Origin: Sphingomonadaceae bacterium
GTDB taxonomy: Bacteria; Pseudomonadota; Alphaproteobacteria; Sphingomonadales; Sphingomonadaceae
Reading direction: 5' to 3'
DNA length: 64,000 nucleotides
Assembly: GCA_024236155.1 (NCBI GenBank)
Contig: JACKLA010000003.1
Span: 1-64,000, forward strand
In this document: one piece after another, positions 9,170 to 17,661 of the stretch
Position numbering within the stretch: the first letter of the stretch is position 1
Layout: each line of letters starts with the position of its first letter
The notes under the pieces: generated by a model
What the model was told of the DNA's origin: nothing
Seen by the model: only the letters and a program-made list of their open reading frames with translations
The model's database searches: none
Translations under genes and position numbers: made by a program

Positions 9170-10058
9170 TACTCCGCCACGCTCTCCTCAATCGGCTTAG
9201 CTGCCGTTTCAACGACTTTGCGCTGCCATACGGGTTCGACCGAGACACAGCCGGTCGCAACCGGATCGCTGATCGGGCGGGCGAGCGCACCGTCATTGGT
9301 GATCTCGCTGACGATAGCCACCGCAATACCGGGCGGTAATAGCCGCCTGCACCGCTGGTCACCATGACATCGCCCTTTTAAGCGGGTTGATGCCGAGATT
9401 GATCAGCCGGATCTGGATGCGCCCGTCACCGCGCCCTTCTGCAAAGGCGGTTGCCTCGCGTTCGGTGCTGGCGAGCCGTACCGGCAAGACACTCTGGCAT
9501 CGGTAATCAGCAGGATGCGCGAGGTCGAACTGCCGACTTCGAGCACCCGCCTGACGACACCGCAGGCGCTGCGCACCGGCATACCCACCGTAACGCCGTC
9601 CGAACGCCCGGCGCCGATATAGCCGAAACGACGGAACTGGTGGCGGTCGAGCCGATCAGGCGGGTGACGGCAACCGGTTTGACCTCGCTATCCGCCAGCC
9701 CGAGCAGCGCCTTGAGCCGTGCGTTTTCCGCCTTTACCGCCTCGGCTTCGGCGAGGCGAATTCGTGCGAGTTCGACTTCTTCCTTGAGTTCCGCATTTTT
9801 CGAACCTGCCCGGTAATAACCGGCGATGGATTCGAACAATCCCTTGCTTTCCGTCCGCACCACGGCAGCGGCTTGCCCGCCGGCGCGGTGGCATCGTGCA
9901 ACGGTGCGCGGGCCGCTGAAGAAACCCGGATCGAACAGCGACAGGCCGAGCAACACCGCGCCGACGACCGCACCGATCGTGGCGAGCACATAGCCTGTGA
10001 AGACGGAATACTGGACCCGGCGAGAATTGCTCGAGCGCCGGGAAGATTTCGGCGCCAT
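9169..10058 (-). pseudogene. mreC: Rod-shape protein MreC, multiply frameshifted
   Basis: MreC is a periplasmic, bitopic scaffold that activates PBP2-RodA. It starts MAPKSSRRSSNSRRVQYSVF at 10058, with one membrane helix (VLATIGAVVGAVLLGLSLF). The coiled-coil pattern KNAELKEEVELARIRLAEAE follows, and the beta-domain pieces VRRVLEVGSSTSRILLITDA and MVTSGAGGYYRP lie in other frames. Frame changes fall near 9915, 9880 (this pair compensates), 9630, 9490, 9385 and 9345. The predicted end is the stop at 9169. Protein-level signal persists across all pieces, so either the damage is recent or the sequence contains errors. Confidence 0.75.
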
Positions 10059-10077
10059 GATCAGCCCCCCTTCCGGC

Positions 10078-11121
10078 TCAGGCGGTCATCAGGACGCCGC
10101 GATAGATCGGATCTTCCATCGCGCGTCCGGTACCCACCGCCACGCAGGAGAGCGGATCTTCGGCAATGGTCACCGGCAGGCCGGTTTCCTCGCGCAAGTG
10201 GACGTCGAGCCCCTGGATCAGCGCGCCGCCACCCGTCAGCACGATGCCCTGGTCGACAATGTCGGCGGCCAGTTCGGGTGCGGTGTTTTCCAGCGCGATG
10301 CGCACGCCTTCGACGATGGCGCCGATCGGTTCGGACAGGGCATCTGCGATATGCGCCTGGTTGATGGTGATTTCCTTGGGCACGCCGTTGACGAGGTCAC
10401 GCCCCTTGAGCGTGATCGTTTCGCCCACACCGTCTTCCGGAGTCATGGCGATGCCGTAGTCCTTCTTGATCCGCTCTGCCGTCGACTCGCCGATCAGCAG
10501 GTTGTGGTGTCGTCGGACGTAGGAGACGATGGCTTCATCCATCTTGTCCCCGCCAGTGCGGACCGAGGTGGTGTAGGCGAGGCCGCGCAGCGAGAGCACG
10601 GCGACTTCGGTCGTGCCGCCACCGATATCGACCACCATGCTGCCGACCGGCTCGGTCACGGGCATGTCCGCGCCAATTGCCGCAGCCATGGGTTCGAGGA
10701 TCAGGTAGACTGCCTTCGCCCCGGCATTGCTGGCCGCATCGCGGATCGCGCGGCGTTCAACCGAGGTCGAACCCGACGGGACGCAGATGGTGATTTCGGG
10801 GAAGCTGAACAGCGTGTTGCGACCGTTCACCTTCTTGATGAAATACTCGATCATCTTCTCGGCGATTTCGATGTCGGCAATCACGCCATCGCGCAGCGGG
10901 CGGATGGCTTCGATGCTGTCGGGCGTCTTGCCCATCATCATCTTTGCTTCGTCACCCACGGCCTTGACCTTCTTGAAACCTTCGACCGTTTCCATCGCCA
11001 CGACCGACGGTTCGTTGAGGATGATGCCTTCGCCGGGCACATAAACCAGCGTGTTGGCAGTACCGAGGTCGATAGCGAGATTCTTGGAACCGAACTTGAA
11101 CAGGTTGGAGAAGAAGGACAT
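10078..11121 (-). CDS. mreB: Rod-shape-determining actin MreB
   Basis: A 347-residue bacterial actin that polymerises under the inner membrane and guides the elongasome. The start MSFFSNLFKFGSKNLAIDLG at 11121 is the conserved one; an upstream in-frame start at 11205 is unlikely. The ATP-binding phosphate-1 motif is DLGTANT (about residues 18-24), phosphate-2 is VVDIGGGTTEVAV and the adenosine motif is VLTGGGALIQGLD. The gene is complete, in contrast to the four broken genes that follow it (20 bases to mreC). It is divergent from mutL, with 191 bases between the start codons. Confidence 0.97.
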   Translation of the reverse strand: MSFFSNLFKFGSKNLAIDLGTANTLVYVPGEGIILNEPSVVAMETVEGFKKVKAVGDEAKMMMGKTPDSIEAIRPLRDGVIADIEIAEKMIEYFIKKVNGRNTLFSFPEITICVPSGSTSVERRAIRDAASNAGAKAVYLILEPMAAAIGADMPVTEPVGSMVVDIGGGTTEVAVLSLRGLAYTTSVRTGGDKMDEAIVSYVRRHHNLLIGESTAERIKKDYGIAMTPEDGVGETITLKGRDLVNGVPKEITINQAHIADALSEPIGAIVEGVRIALENTAPELAADIVDQGIVLTGGGALIQGLDVHLREETGLPVTIAEDPLSCVAVGTGRAMEDPIYRGVLMTA

Positions 11122-11312
11122 TCGCGGCAGATTCCGTATATTTCTGTGGGCCTTACCGCAGGCTGCTGCGATAGATACGACCCGAATTTGACAGGGGTGC
11201 CGCACCCTTACTCAAAGGCGCGGAAAAACGCCAAAAATTTATCACCGGATTTGCGGAAAAATTGCACGACCGGCCTCGAATCCACCGCGCTTCGTCGCTA
11301 CCCTTGGCTTGC

Positions 11313-13145
11313 ATGCCCCAAATCCGCCGCCTGCCAGAGAATCTCGTCAACCGCATCGCTGCGGGCGAAGTCGTCGAGCGCCCGGCTGCGGCGCTCAAGG
11401 AACTGGTCGAAAACGCGATCGATGCCGGGGCAAAGCGGATTGCGATCTCGCTGGTCGATGGCGGGCTGACCCGGCTCGAAGTGACCGATGACGGCTGCGG
11501 GATGACGCCGGAGGATATGGCACTGGCGCTGGAGCGGCATGCAACATCCAAACTGCCCGATGATGTGATCGAGCAGGTCTCGACCCTCGGATTTCGGGGG
11601 GAGGCGTTGCCGTCGATTGCCAGCGTATCGCGCTTCACGCTCGAAAGCCGGGTGCGCGGGGCAGAGCAGGCCGCTTCGACAGGCTCAGGACAGGGATGGC
11701 GCAAGGTCGTCGACCATGGCGCGCTGGTGGCGGACGAGCCCGCTGCATTGCCACCGGGTACGAGAGTGCGGGTGGAAGAGATCTTCGCCAAGGTGCCTGC
11801 ACGCCGCAAGTTCCTGCGCACTGCGCGCAGTGAATATGCGGCTTCGCTCGATGTGGTTCGCCGCCTCGCAATGGCGCGGCCCGATATCGCTTTCACCCTC
11901 GAACATGCCGGACGTCGCTCGATCAATGTCCAGGCAGGCCAGTCGGTCGAAACGCGCGTGTCCGAGATTGTCGCGCGCGAACTGGCGGACAATGCGGTGT
12001 CGATCGACCTCGAACGTCCTGCACCGGGCGGTGTGATGCGGTTGACGGGGGTTGCGGGCCTGCCGACCTACAATCGCGGGGTGGCGGATCACCAGTACCT
12101 GTTCGTCAACGGACGCCCGGTGAAAGATCGCCTGCTGACCGGGGCAGTGCGCGGTGCCTATGCCGATATGCTTGCGCGGGATCGCCATGCGGTGCTGGCG
12201 CTGTTCCTCGAAATCCCGCCCGAAGATGTCGATGTGAATGTCCATCCGGCAAAGACCGAAGTGCGTTTCCGCGATGCGGCGGGGGTGCGGGGCTTTATCG
12301 TATCGGGGTTGCGGCAGGCGCTTTCGACTGGCGACCGGCGCAGCGCGCAGGCACCTGACGCGGCGGCGATGGGACGCTGGCAGGCGGAGCCCATGCGCGA
12401 AGAACCGGCACCTGCATTGCGCTCCATCTTTGCCGGGCGCGACTGGACGGCCCCGCAGGCGCGTGTGGCTTCTCCCTCGGTGGCTTTTCACCATGACACA
12501 GGCGAAGTGCTGGCAGAACCGCAGGGCAGGGCAGAGGTCGCCGAGGAACAGCCGGTAGAGAGCTACCCGCTCGGCATTGCGCGCGGGCAGGTTGCAAACA
12601 CCTATGTCGTGGCCGAAGCGGAAGACGGGCTGGTGATCGTCGACCAGCATGCCGCCCATGAACGCCTCGTGCTCGAACGGCTGCGGGCGGCCGGGGCGGG
12701 CGAGGCGATCAAGCGCAGCCAGGCGCTGCTGATCCCCGAAGTCGTCGAACTGGGCGAACCCGATTGCGACCGGCTCGAAGGGGCTATCGAGCGGCTTGGC
12801 GAACTGGGCCTTGCCATCGAACGCTTCGGCCCGGATGCGATGCTGGTCCGTGCCGTCCCATCCGTGCTTTCCAAATCCGACCCGCATGCCCTGCTGCAAG
12901 ACATCGCCGATGACATCGCCAAGCACGGTGAGGCAATCCTGCTTGGCGAGAAGCTCGATCTCGTGCTGGCCACCATGGCATGCCACGGATCGGTCAGGGC
13001 GGGGCGCACGCTATCGGTGGCGGAAATGAACGCCCTGCTACGCGAAATGGAACGCACTCCGCGCTCTGGCCAATGCAATCACGGCAGGCCGACCTGGGTC
13101 AAGCTGAGCATGGAAGATGTCGAAAAGCTTTTCGGGCGGCACTGA
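11313..13145 (+). CDS. mutL: DNA mismatch repair protein MutL (endonuclease-type)
   Basis: MutL couples mismatch recognition by MutS to strand removal. The start MPQIRRLPENLVNRIAAGEV is the conserved one. The GHKL ATPase motifs are ELVENAIDAGA, DDGCGM and GFRGEAL. The C-terminal domain carries DQHAAHERLVLE at about residue 444, which matches the DQHA-X2-E-X4-E metal-binding endonuclease signature. ACHGSVRAG and CNHGRPT follow. This MutL is therefore of the nicking type found in MutH-lacking bacteria. Around residues 120-130 the sequence QAASTGSGQGWR includes a short insertion encoded by a fragment of a sphingomonad palindromic repeat (11674-11689), placed in frame. Length is 610 residues. Confidence 0.96.
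   Translation: MPQIRRLPENLVNRIAAGEVVERPAAALKELVENAIDAGAKRIAISLVDGGLTRLEVTDDGCGMTPEDMALALERHATSKLPDDVIEQVSTLGFRGEALPSIASVSRFTLESRVRGAEQAASTGSGQGWRKVVDHGALVADEPAALPPGTRVRVEEIFAKVPARRKFLRTARSEYAASLDVVRRLAMARPDIAFTLEHAGRRSINVQAGQSVETRVSEIVARELADNAVSIDLERPAPGGVMRLTGVAGLPTYNRGVADHQYLFVNGRPVKDRLLTGAVRGAYADMLARDRHAVLALFLEIPPEDVDVNVHPAKTEVRFRDAAGVRGFIVSGLRQALSTGDRRSAQAPDAAAMGRWQAEPMREEPAPALRSIFAGRDWTAPQARVASPSVAFHHDTGEVLAEPQGRAEVAEEQPVESYPLGIARGQVANTYVVAEAEDGLVIVDQHAAHERLVLERLRAAGAGEAIKRSQALLIPEVVELGEPDCDRLEGAIERLGELGLAIERFGPDAMLVRAVPSVLSKSDPHALLQDIADDIAKHGEAILLGEKLDLVLATMACHGSVRAGRTLSVAEMNALLREMERTPRSGQCNHGRPTWVKLSMEDVEKLFGRH
11674..11689. repeat. Palindromic-repeat fragment inside mutL
   Basis: The sequence CTTCGACAGGCTCAGG inside mutL shares its first 15 bases with the right arm of the inverted repeat between glyQ and glyS (23229-23243). 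It encodes STGSG-like residues in a loop between conserved ATPase-domain segments. It appears as a small in-frame insertion into the gene. Confidence 0.6.
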
Positions 13146-13166
13146 CGCGCGCCGGATGGACGACGA

Positions 13167-13634
13167 TCAGTAGGTATAGACCTCAACCCGCCGGTTGAGT
13201 GAGGGTGCATTTCCGTTGCTTGCGGCCATTTCGGGACGTGTCTCGCCATAGGCGATGATCGAGATCCGGTTGGCGACCACCCCGTGTTTCACCAAGCCAT
13301 CGGCCACAGCGGCAGTGCGGTCGAGGCTGATCTTCTGGCTGTACGCTGCATCGCCTTCTCCGCTTGCATGCCCGGCCAGCACGATATTCTTGCCTGCATC
13401 CCGGCCATTGAAGAGATCGGCATAGGCTTCCACCAGGCTATCGGCGGTCGAGGTGAGCGTGCGCTCGTCCTGCGAAAAATAGACGCGGCCGATCATTTCG
13501 GTCTCCATGCCGGTCAGTCGCTCGTCTGTGATCGTGGCATATCGTGCTTGCGGGCCGGTCGGCACGGTGGCGCAACCCGCAAGTGCGAGGCTCAGTGCAA
13601 GGAATGTTGCAGTGGCTGGCTTCCAAGAACGCAT
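13167..13634 (-). CDS. OmpA-domain lipoprotein
   Basis: A 155-residue outer-membrane lipoprotein candidate. The start MRSWKPATATFLALSLALAG at 13634 leads into the lipobox LALAGC at about residue 20. The OmpA/MotB peptidoglycan-binding domain spans about 70-155. It contains VYFSQDERTLTSTADSLVE, the loop LAGHASGEGD (variant of the usual GHTD) and the NRISIIAYGETRP...NRRVEVY ending that is standard for the family. It would tether the outer membrane to peptidoglycan. It converges on mutL, with its stop 22 bases past the mutL stop. The GHAS in place of GHTD is a mild oddity shared by some members. Confidence 0.9.
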   Translation of the reverse strand: MRSWKPATATFLALSLALAGCATVPTGPQARYATITDERLTGMETEMIGRVYFSQDERTLTSTADSLVEAYADLFNGRDAGKNIVLAGHASGEGDAAYSQKISLDRTAAVADGLVKHGVVANRISIIAYGETRPEMAASNGNAPSLNRRVEVYTY

Positions 13635-13701
13635 CGTACAGTTCCCCCCTGTGTACGCAGTCAGGGAAAGCTGCCACTCAGCCGCCTGTTTTACAAGCTT
13701 G

Positions 13702-14802
13702 TCAGACGTTGAACTTGAACAGCATGATGTCGCCATCCTGTACAAGGTAGTCCTTGCCTTCCTGCCGCAGCTTGCCCGCATCGCGCGCGCCGCTTTCGCC
13801 GCCTAGCGACACGTAATCGTCGAAGGCGATGGTTTCGGCACGGATGAAGCCGCGTTCGAAATCGGTGTGGATTTCACCCGCTGCCTGCGGTGCCTTTGCG
13901 CCGTCGTGATAGGTCCAGGCACGGGCTTCCTTTGGCCCCACGGTGAAGAAGGTCTTGAGCCCGAGCAGCGCATATCCGGCGCGGATCACGCGGGCGAGGC
14001 CGCTTTCGGTCAGCCCAAGATCGGCGAGGAATTCGGTGCGATCTTCAGCCGGAATACCGATCAGGTCGGCTTCGATCGCTGCGGAAACCACCACTGCCTG
14101 CGCCCCTTCAGCTTCGGCCTTGGCGAAGACCTGCGCAGACAGCGCGTTGCCTTCGGCAGCGTCTTCTTCCGAGACGTTGCAGACATACAGCACCGGCTTG
14201 GCCGTCAGCAACTGTGCCTGATCGAACAGCTTTTGCTCGACATCGTCCTTCGGCTCGGTCAGCCGCGCGGGCTTGCCGTCCTTGAGCAGTTCGAGCGACT
14301 GGCCAAGAACGCTGGCCAGTGCCTTGGCTTCCTTGTCGCCCGCCGTGGCGCGCCGCTTTGCGTTGTCGACCCGTTTCTCGAGGCTTTCGATATCGGCCAG
14401 CATCAATTCGGTTTCGACCACTTCGGCATCGGCCAGCGGATCGACCTTGTTGCTGACATGCTGGATGTCATCATCCTCGAAGCAGCGCAGCACATGGACG
14501 ATCGCATCGACCTCGCGGATATTGCCGAGGAACTGGTTGCCAAGGCCTTCGCCCTGGCTCGCACCCTTCACAAGGCCAGCAATATCGACGAAGGCGAGCT
14601 GGGTCGGGATAATCTTCGCACTGCCACCGATCGCGGCGATCTTGTCCAGCCGCTCATCCGGCACCGATACCTGACCGACATTGGGCTCGATCGTGCAGAA
14701 CGGATAGTTGGCCGCTTCCGCTTTCTGCGTTTCGGTCAATGCATTGAACAGGGTGGACTTGCCGACATTGGGCAGCCCGACGATTCCACAACGGAAACCC
14801 AT
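13702..14802 (-). CDS. ychF: Redox-regulated ATPase/GTPase YchF
   Basis: A 366-residue Obg-family P-loop protein, the bacterial OLA1, which binds ribosomes and preferentially hydrolyses ATP. The N-terminus MGFRCGIVGLPNVGKSTLFN carries the G1 motif. The switch region is NYPFCTIEPNVG and G3 is DIAGLVKGASQGEGLGNQFL. A coiled-coil insert (about 120-200) and a C-terminal TGS domain, ending in KDYLVQDGDIMLFKFNV, complete the family layout. Length is exactly typical. The gene stands alone. Confidence 0.97.
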   Translation of the reverse strand: MGFRCGIVGLPNVGKSTLFNALTETQKAEAANYPFCTIEPNVGQVSVPDERLDKIAAIGGSAKIIPTQLAFVDIAGLVKGASQGEGLGNQFLGNIREVDAIVHVLRCFEDDDIQHVSNKVDPLADAEVVETELMLADIESLEKRVDNAKRRATAGDKEAKALASVLGQSLELLKDGKPARLTEPKDDVEQKLFDQAQLLTAKPVLYVCNVSEEDAAEGNALSAQVFAKAEAEGAQAVVVSAAIEADLIGIPAEDRTEFLADLGLTESGLARVIRAGYALLGLKTFFTVGPKEARAWTYHDGAKAPQAAGEIHTDFERGFIRAETIAFDDYVSLGGESGARDAGKLRQEGKDYLVQDGDIMLFKFNV

Positions 14803-14828
14803 CGAAAACTCCGGTACAAGAACAGGCC

Positions 14829-14867
14829 GGGCCTTTAGCGGGGGCCTTTAGTCGGGGCCTTTAGCGA
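14829..14867. repeat. Three tandem 13-base repeats GGGCCTTTAGnnn
   Basis: Three head-to-tail copies of GGGCCTTTAG, each followed by three variable bases, lie in the divergent spacer between ychF (start 14802) and the TPR gene (start 14928). They may simply be slippage duplications in a promoter region. No regulator is known to bind this pattern. Confidence 0.6.
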
Positions 14868-14927
14868 CGGTGAAGGGGATTGGCCAGCTTCACCGAATAT
14901 TTATCGCGCTGCGATAGGGCGGTGCGC

Positions 14928-16058
14928 ATGGTTAGACGCACAAATATCGCCCTCGTTTCGCTCGCCGCGCTCGCATTGGCTGCCTGCGGCATGGACCCGC
15001 AGGAAAAATTCGCTCGCGCGCAAGGCAATTTCACGGCGCATGAGTATTCGCAGGCGCGGCTCGATCTGGTCTCGGCGCTGGAAGGGCAGCCCGAAGATGT
15101 CGCGATGCTGAAGATGCTGGCGCAGGTTCAGCTCAAGCTCGGCGACGCAGAAGGTGCGCTGTTCGCGCTCGAACGGCTCGAGAAGGCGGGCGGCAAGCTC
15201 GATGACCCGATCCTGTTCCGCGCCGAGGCGGAGATACTGCGCGGGCGCAATGACGATGCGCTCGAACTGTTGCAGGGTGACAAACGCGCGGACGCCCATC
15301 GGCTGCGCGCACTGGCGATGGTGCGCGAAGGCAAGTTCGATGAGGCCCGCGAAGAATTGAAGCGCGGCATGGACGGGACCGGCCCGAAGGCCGAATTGCA
15401 GGCCGATTATGCGCAATTCCTGATGGCCGATGGCAATCTCGACGAAGGCGCGAAGATTGCTGCCATGGCGCTTGCTGCCGCGCCCGATGCACTTGGCCCG
15501 CAGATCGCCTCCGCAGTCGCTGCGGAACGGCGCGGGCAGCGGGAGAAGGCGCTGCAATTCTACGATAAGGCGAGCAAGTCCTACCCGGAAAGCTCCACCG
15601 CCATGATTGGCCGTATCCGCCAGCTGGGCGAACTGGACCGGGTTGATGAGGCTGAAGGGTTGATCAAGGCCGCAGTCGACCGCTCACCCGATGACGTCGA
15701 CATCGTGTTTCTCGCCGCACGGCTCGATGCCGAGAAGGGCGACTGGGCCGAAGCACGGACCCGCCTCCAACGGGTGGAATCGCGGATGCGCGAATATCCC
15801 GATGCGCAATTGCTCTATGCCCGGTCGTTGCTGGAGGAAGGGCAGGTTGAACTGGGCCGCTCGATCCTGCGTCGCCTTAACGCCCGCTTCCCCGAACATG
15901 CGCAGAGCGCGGCGCTGCTGGCCGAAGTCCTGCTGAGCCAGGGCGATCCTGCCGGGGCACAGAAGGTGCTGACGCCTGTTGTCGCACAGGAAGGCGTGCC
16001 CGAGGCGATCCGCCAACTCTACCGACGGGCCGAAACGCAAAGCGCGGGCCGATCCTGA
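14928..16058 (+). CDS. TPR-repeat lipoprotein
   Basis: A 376-residue exported protein. The start at 14928 gives MVRRTNIALVSLAALALAAC, a lipoprotein signal with the lipobox Cys at residue 20. The rest is a run of tetratricopeptide repeats from about residue 30 to 360, with patterns like ARLDLVSALEGQPEDVAMLK and EKALQFYDKASKSYPESSTA. TPR lipoproteins are usually assembly scaffolds at the envelope. A PEP-CTERM protein gene lies convergently next to it, and TPR proteins often accompany exosortase/polysaccharide systems, but no other exopolysaccharide genes are here, so a link is only a possibility. Confidence 0.85.
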   Translation: MVRRTNIALVSLAALALAACGMDPQEKFARAQGNFTAHEYSQARLDLVSALEGQPEDVAMLKMLAQVQLKLGDAEGALFALERLEKAGGKLDDPILFRAEAEILRGRNDDALELLQGDKRADAHRLRALAMVREGKFDEAREELKRGMDGTGPKAELQADYAQFLMADGNLDEGAKIAAMALAAAPDALGPQIASAVAAERRGQREKALQFYDKASKSYPESSTAMIGRIRQLGELDRVDEAEGLIKAAVDRSPDDVDIVFLAARLDAEKGDWAEARTRLQRVESRMREYPDAQLLYARSLLEEGQVELGRSILRRLNARFPEHAQSAALLAEVLLSQGDPAGAQKVLTPVVAQEGVPEAIRQLYRRAETQSAGRS

Positions 16059-16070
16059 GATCGACCCGCG
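16043..16070 (+). terminator. Hairpin across the TPR gene stop
   Basis: An inverted repeat CGCGGGCCGATC / GATCGACCCGCG with a 4-base loop overlaps the TPR stop codon (16056-16058). The following sequence has no T-run, so this would be a weak or Rho-assisted terminator, or an mRNA-stabilising 3' hairpin between the converging genes. Confidence 0.4.
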
Positions 16071-16108
16071 CCATGATAGCTTGAGATTTGAACCAGAGGT
16101 CCGAGCTA

Positions 16109-16492
16109 TCAGGCAGCCCGCTTGCGGCGGCGTGCAATGCCGAGGCCGAGCAGGCTGAGGCCGAACAGGCCGAGCATGCCGGGTTCGGGCACCGCAGTAC
16201 CGCCGGTCGAGCCGCCGGAAGTCGTGCCACCCGAGGTGGTGGTGCCGCCCGAAGTCGTAGTGCCACCCGAAGTCGTGGTTCCGCCCGAAGTGGTCGAACC
16301 ACCCGAGCTGGAGGTGCAGGTGCCGGTGTGGCCGCAACCGCAATAGTGGCTGTGGCTCGTGCCGCCCCAGGAGCCGCCGCCCCACGAACCGCCACCCCAC
16401 GAGCCGCCATAGCTGCCCCAGGTTGCCGCTGCCGGTGCGCCGATCGCAAGTGCGCCTGCTGCAACCGCCAGGATGGTCTTCTTGTTCAACAT
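16109..16492 (-). CDS. PEP-CTERM sorted, Gly/Ser/Thr-rich secreted protein
   Basis: A 127-residue secreted protein. The signal peptide is MLNKKTILAVAAGALAIGAP, followed by a Gly/Trp repeat (GGSWGGGSWGG), a short Cys/His patch (HSHYCGCGHTGTC) and a run of TTSGG repeats. The C-terminal sorting signal is AVPEPGMLGLFGLSLLGLGI followed by ARRRKRAA: VPEP, a hydrophobic helix and an Arg-rich tail. That tripartite signal is the PEP-CTERM signature processed by an exosortase, which must be encoded elsewhere. The function of the mature protein is unknown; the Ser/Thr-rich region may be glycosylated. Confidence 0.88.
   Translation of the reverse strand: MLNKKTILAVAAGALAIGAPAAATWGSYGGSWGGGSWGGGSWGGTSHSHYCGCGHTGTCTSSSGGSTTSGGTTTSGGTTTSGGTTTSGGTTSGGSTGGTAVPEPGMLGLFGLSLLGLGIARRRKRAA
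16203..16310 (-). repeat. Coding tandem repeats (TTSGG) in the PEP-CTERM gene
   Basis: About five imperfect 15-18 base units encode the (T)TTSGG run. The units differ at synonymous positions (for example GTCGTGGTT versus GTCGTAGTG on the plus strand), so they are older than a fresh slippage event. Repeat number is likely to vary between strains. Confidence 0.75.
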
Positions 16493-16636
16493 CGACTTTC
16501 CCCTTCGTCGTAATCGGAATTGGTTGACGAAAAGAAATGCAACCCCCGTGCCAAATGCGCATTCCTGCGGGAGACAGTGGTTAACGCGCCCGAGAGAGGC
16601 GTTAATTGTAAGTTATCCCGACAGGTTTTGGACGAT

Positions 16637-17626
16637 TCAGTCGTGGACTGCCCTGATCAACGGACCATATCCGGTGCCACCCAGCCACTCGACCTGCGTG
16701 CGGGCCGTGACCTCGTTGATCGCAAGCTGCGGGATCGTGCCGCCGCTCACCGGCAGGCGGAGCGGCCTTGTGCCGGCGGGCATGGCGATGGTGCGGGCGA
16801 TGGCATAGGGCACGTCCATCGGATCGGCGGTGCGGCCGGAGCCATCCTCCTTGCCCATCTGTGCCACGGCCTGCGGATAGCCATCGAGATGGACTGCGGC
16901 TGCACGTTCTTTCAGCTCCGCAGTATAGCGGTTGCGGTTGACCCACACCTGGGTGGGATAGCCGCCCGGCTCGATAATCGTCACGTCGATACCATGCGCG
17001 ACCAGTTCATAGGCCAGCTGCTCGCTCATCGCCTCGAGCGCAAACTTGCTGGCGGAATAGTGCCCCGCATTGGGGACGATCACCCGGCCGAGCTGGCTCG
17101 AGATCTGGAATATCTGGCCCGAGCCGCGCTTGCGCATGCCGGGCAGCACGGCGCGCGCCATGCGGTGCGGGCCGAATACATTGGTCTCGAAGATCAGCCG
17201 GGTTGCTTCCATATCCTGCACCTCGACCGGCGAGGTGATGCCGATCCCGGCATTGTTCACCAGCACGTCAAGCGGGCCATCGTTCAACTGCTCGGCCAGC
17301 GCGACCCCGGCATTCACCGATGCCTCGTCGGTCACGTCGATTTCAAGCACCGTTACATCGAGGTCATGCTCGAATGCATAACCCTCGAGTTCGCCGACTT
17401 CGGGGCGGGGGAAATTGCGCATGCTGGCAAACACTTTCGCGCCGCGCCGTGCATAATAGATCGCGCCAAGCCTGCCGAAACCGGACGAGCAGCCGGTTAT
17501 CAGGATCGATTTGCCGGTGAGATCTGGTTCGGGTGCCAGCTTGTCTTCGGCCCGCAAAGCGACGGTGGACAGCGCACCAGTAGCAGCGGCTCCCGCCAGA
17601 AGGGTGCGTCGGCTGACAGATGGCAT
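16637..17626 (-). CDS. Exported short-chain dehydrogenase/reductase with Tat-type leader
   Basis: A 329-residue SDR-family oxidoreductase. The N-terminus MPSVSRRTLLAGAAATGALS has the SRRTLL pattern of a twin-arginine signal, so the folded protein is probably exported with its cofactor. The Rossmann motif is TGCSSGFG (about 42-50), NNAG is at about 115, and the catalytic Ser and YxxxK are in ISSQLGR and HYSASKFALE. The C-terminus is typical of classical SDRs. The substrate is unknown. A Tat leader on an SDR is uncommon, because NAD(P) turnover in the periplasm is not obvious. The gene follows pth, with 35 bases between. Confidence 0.87.
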   Translation of the reverse strand: MPSVSRRTLLAGAAATGALSTVALRAEDKLAPEPDLTGKSILITGCSSGFGRLGAIYYARRGAKVFASMRNFPRPEVGELEGYAFEHDLDVTVLEIDVTDEASVNAGVALAEQLNDGPLDVLVNNAGIGITSPVEVQDMEATRLIFETNVFGPHRMARAVLPGMRKRGSGQIFQISSQLGRVIVPNAGHYSASKFALEAMSEQLAYELVAHGIDVTIIEPGGYPTQVWVNRNRYTAELKERAAAVHLDGYPQAVAQMGKEDGSGRTADPMDVPYAIARTIAMPAGTRPLRLPVSGGTIPQLAINEVTARTQVEWLGGTGYGPLIRAVHD

Positions 17627-17661
17627 AGTGTTCTCTCCTGATTTGCGGAGAGCATAGCAGA

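Noticed and set aside
4485..10058. Programmed frameshifting as the explanation for the mre/mrd frame changes
   Set aside because: There are too many changes, at unrelated sites and in both directions, with no slippery sequence pattern. Error or decay is simpler.
9997..11469. Plus-strand open frame of 490 codons
   Set aside because: Antisense to mreB, which is complete and strongly conserved.
16203..16310. Regular repeats suggestive of a CRISPR array
   Set aside because: The units are only 15-18 bases, have no unique spacers and encode the TTSGG linker of a PEP-CTERM protein.
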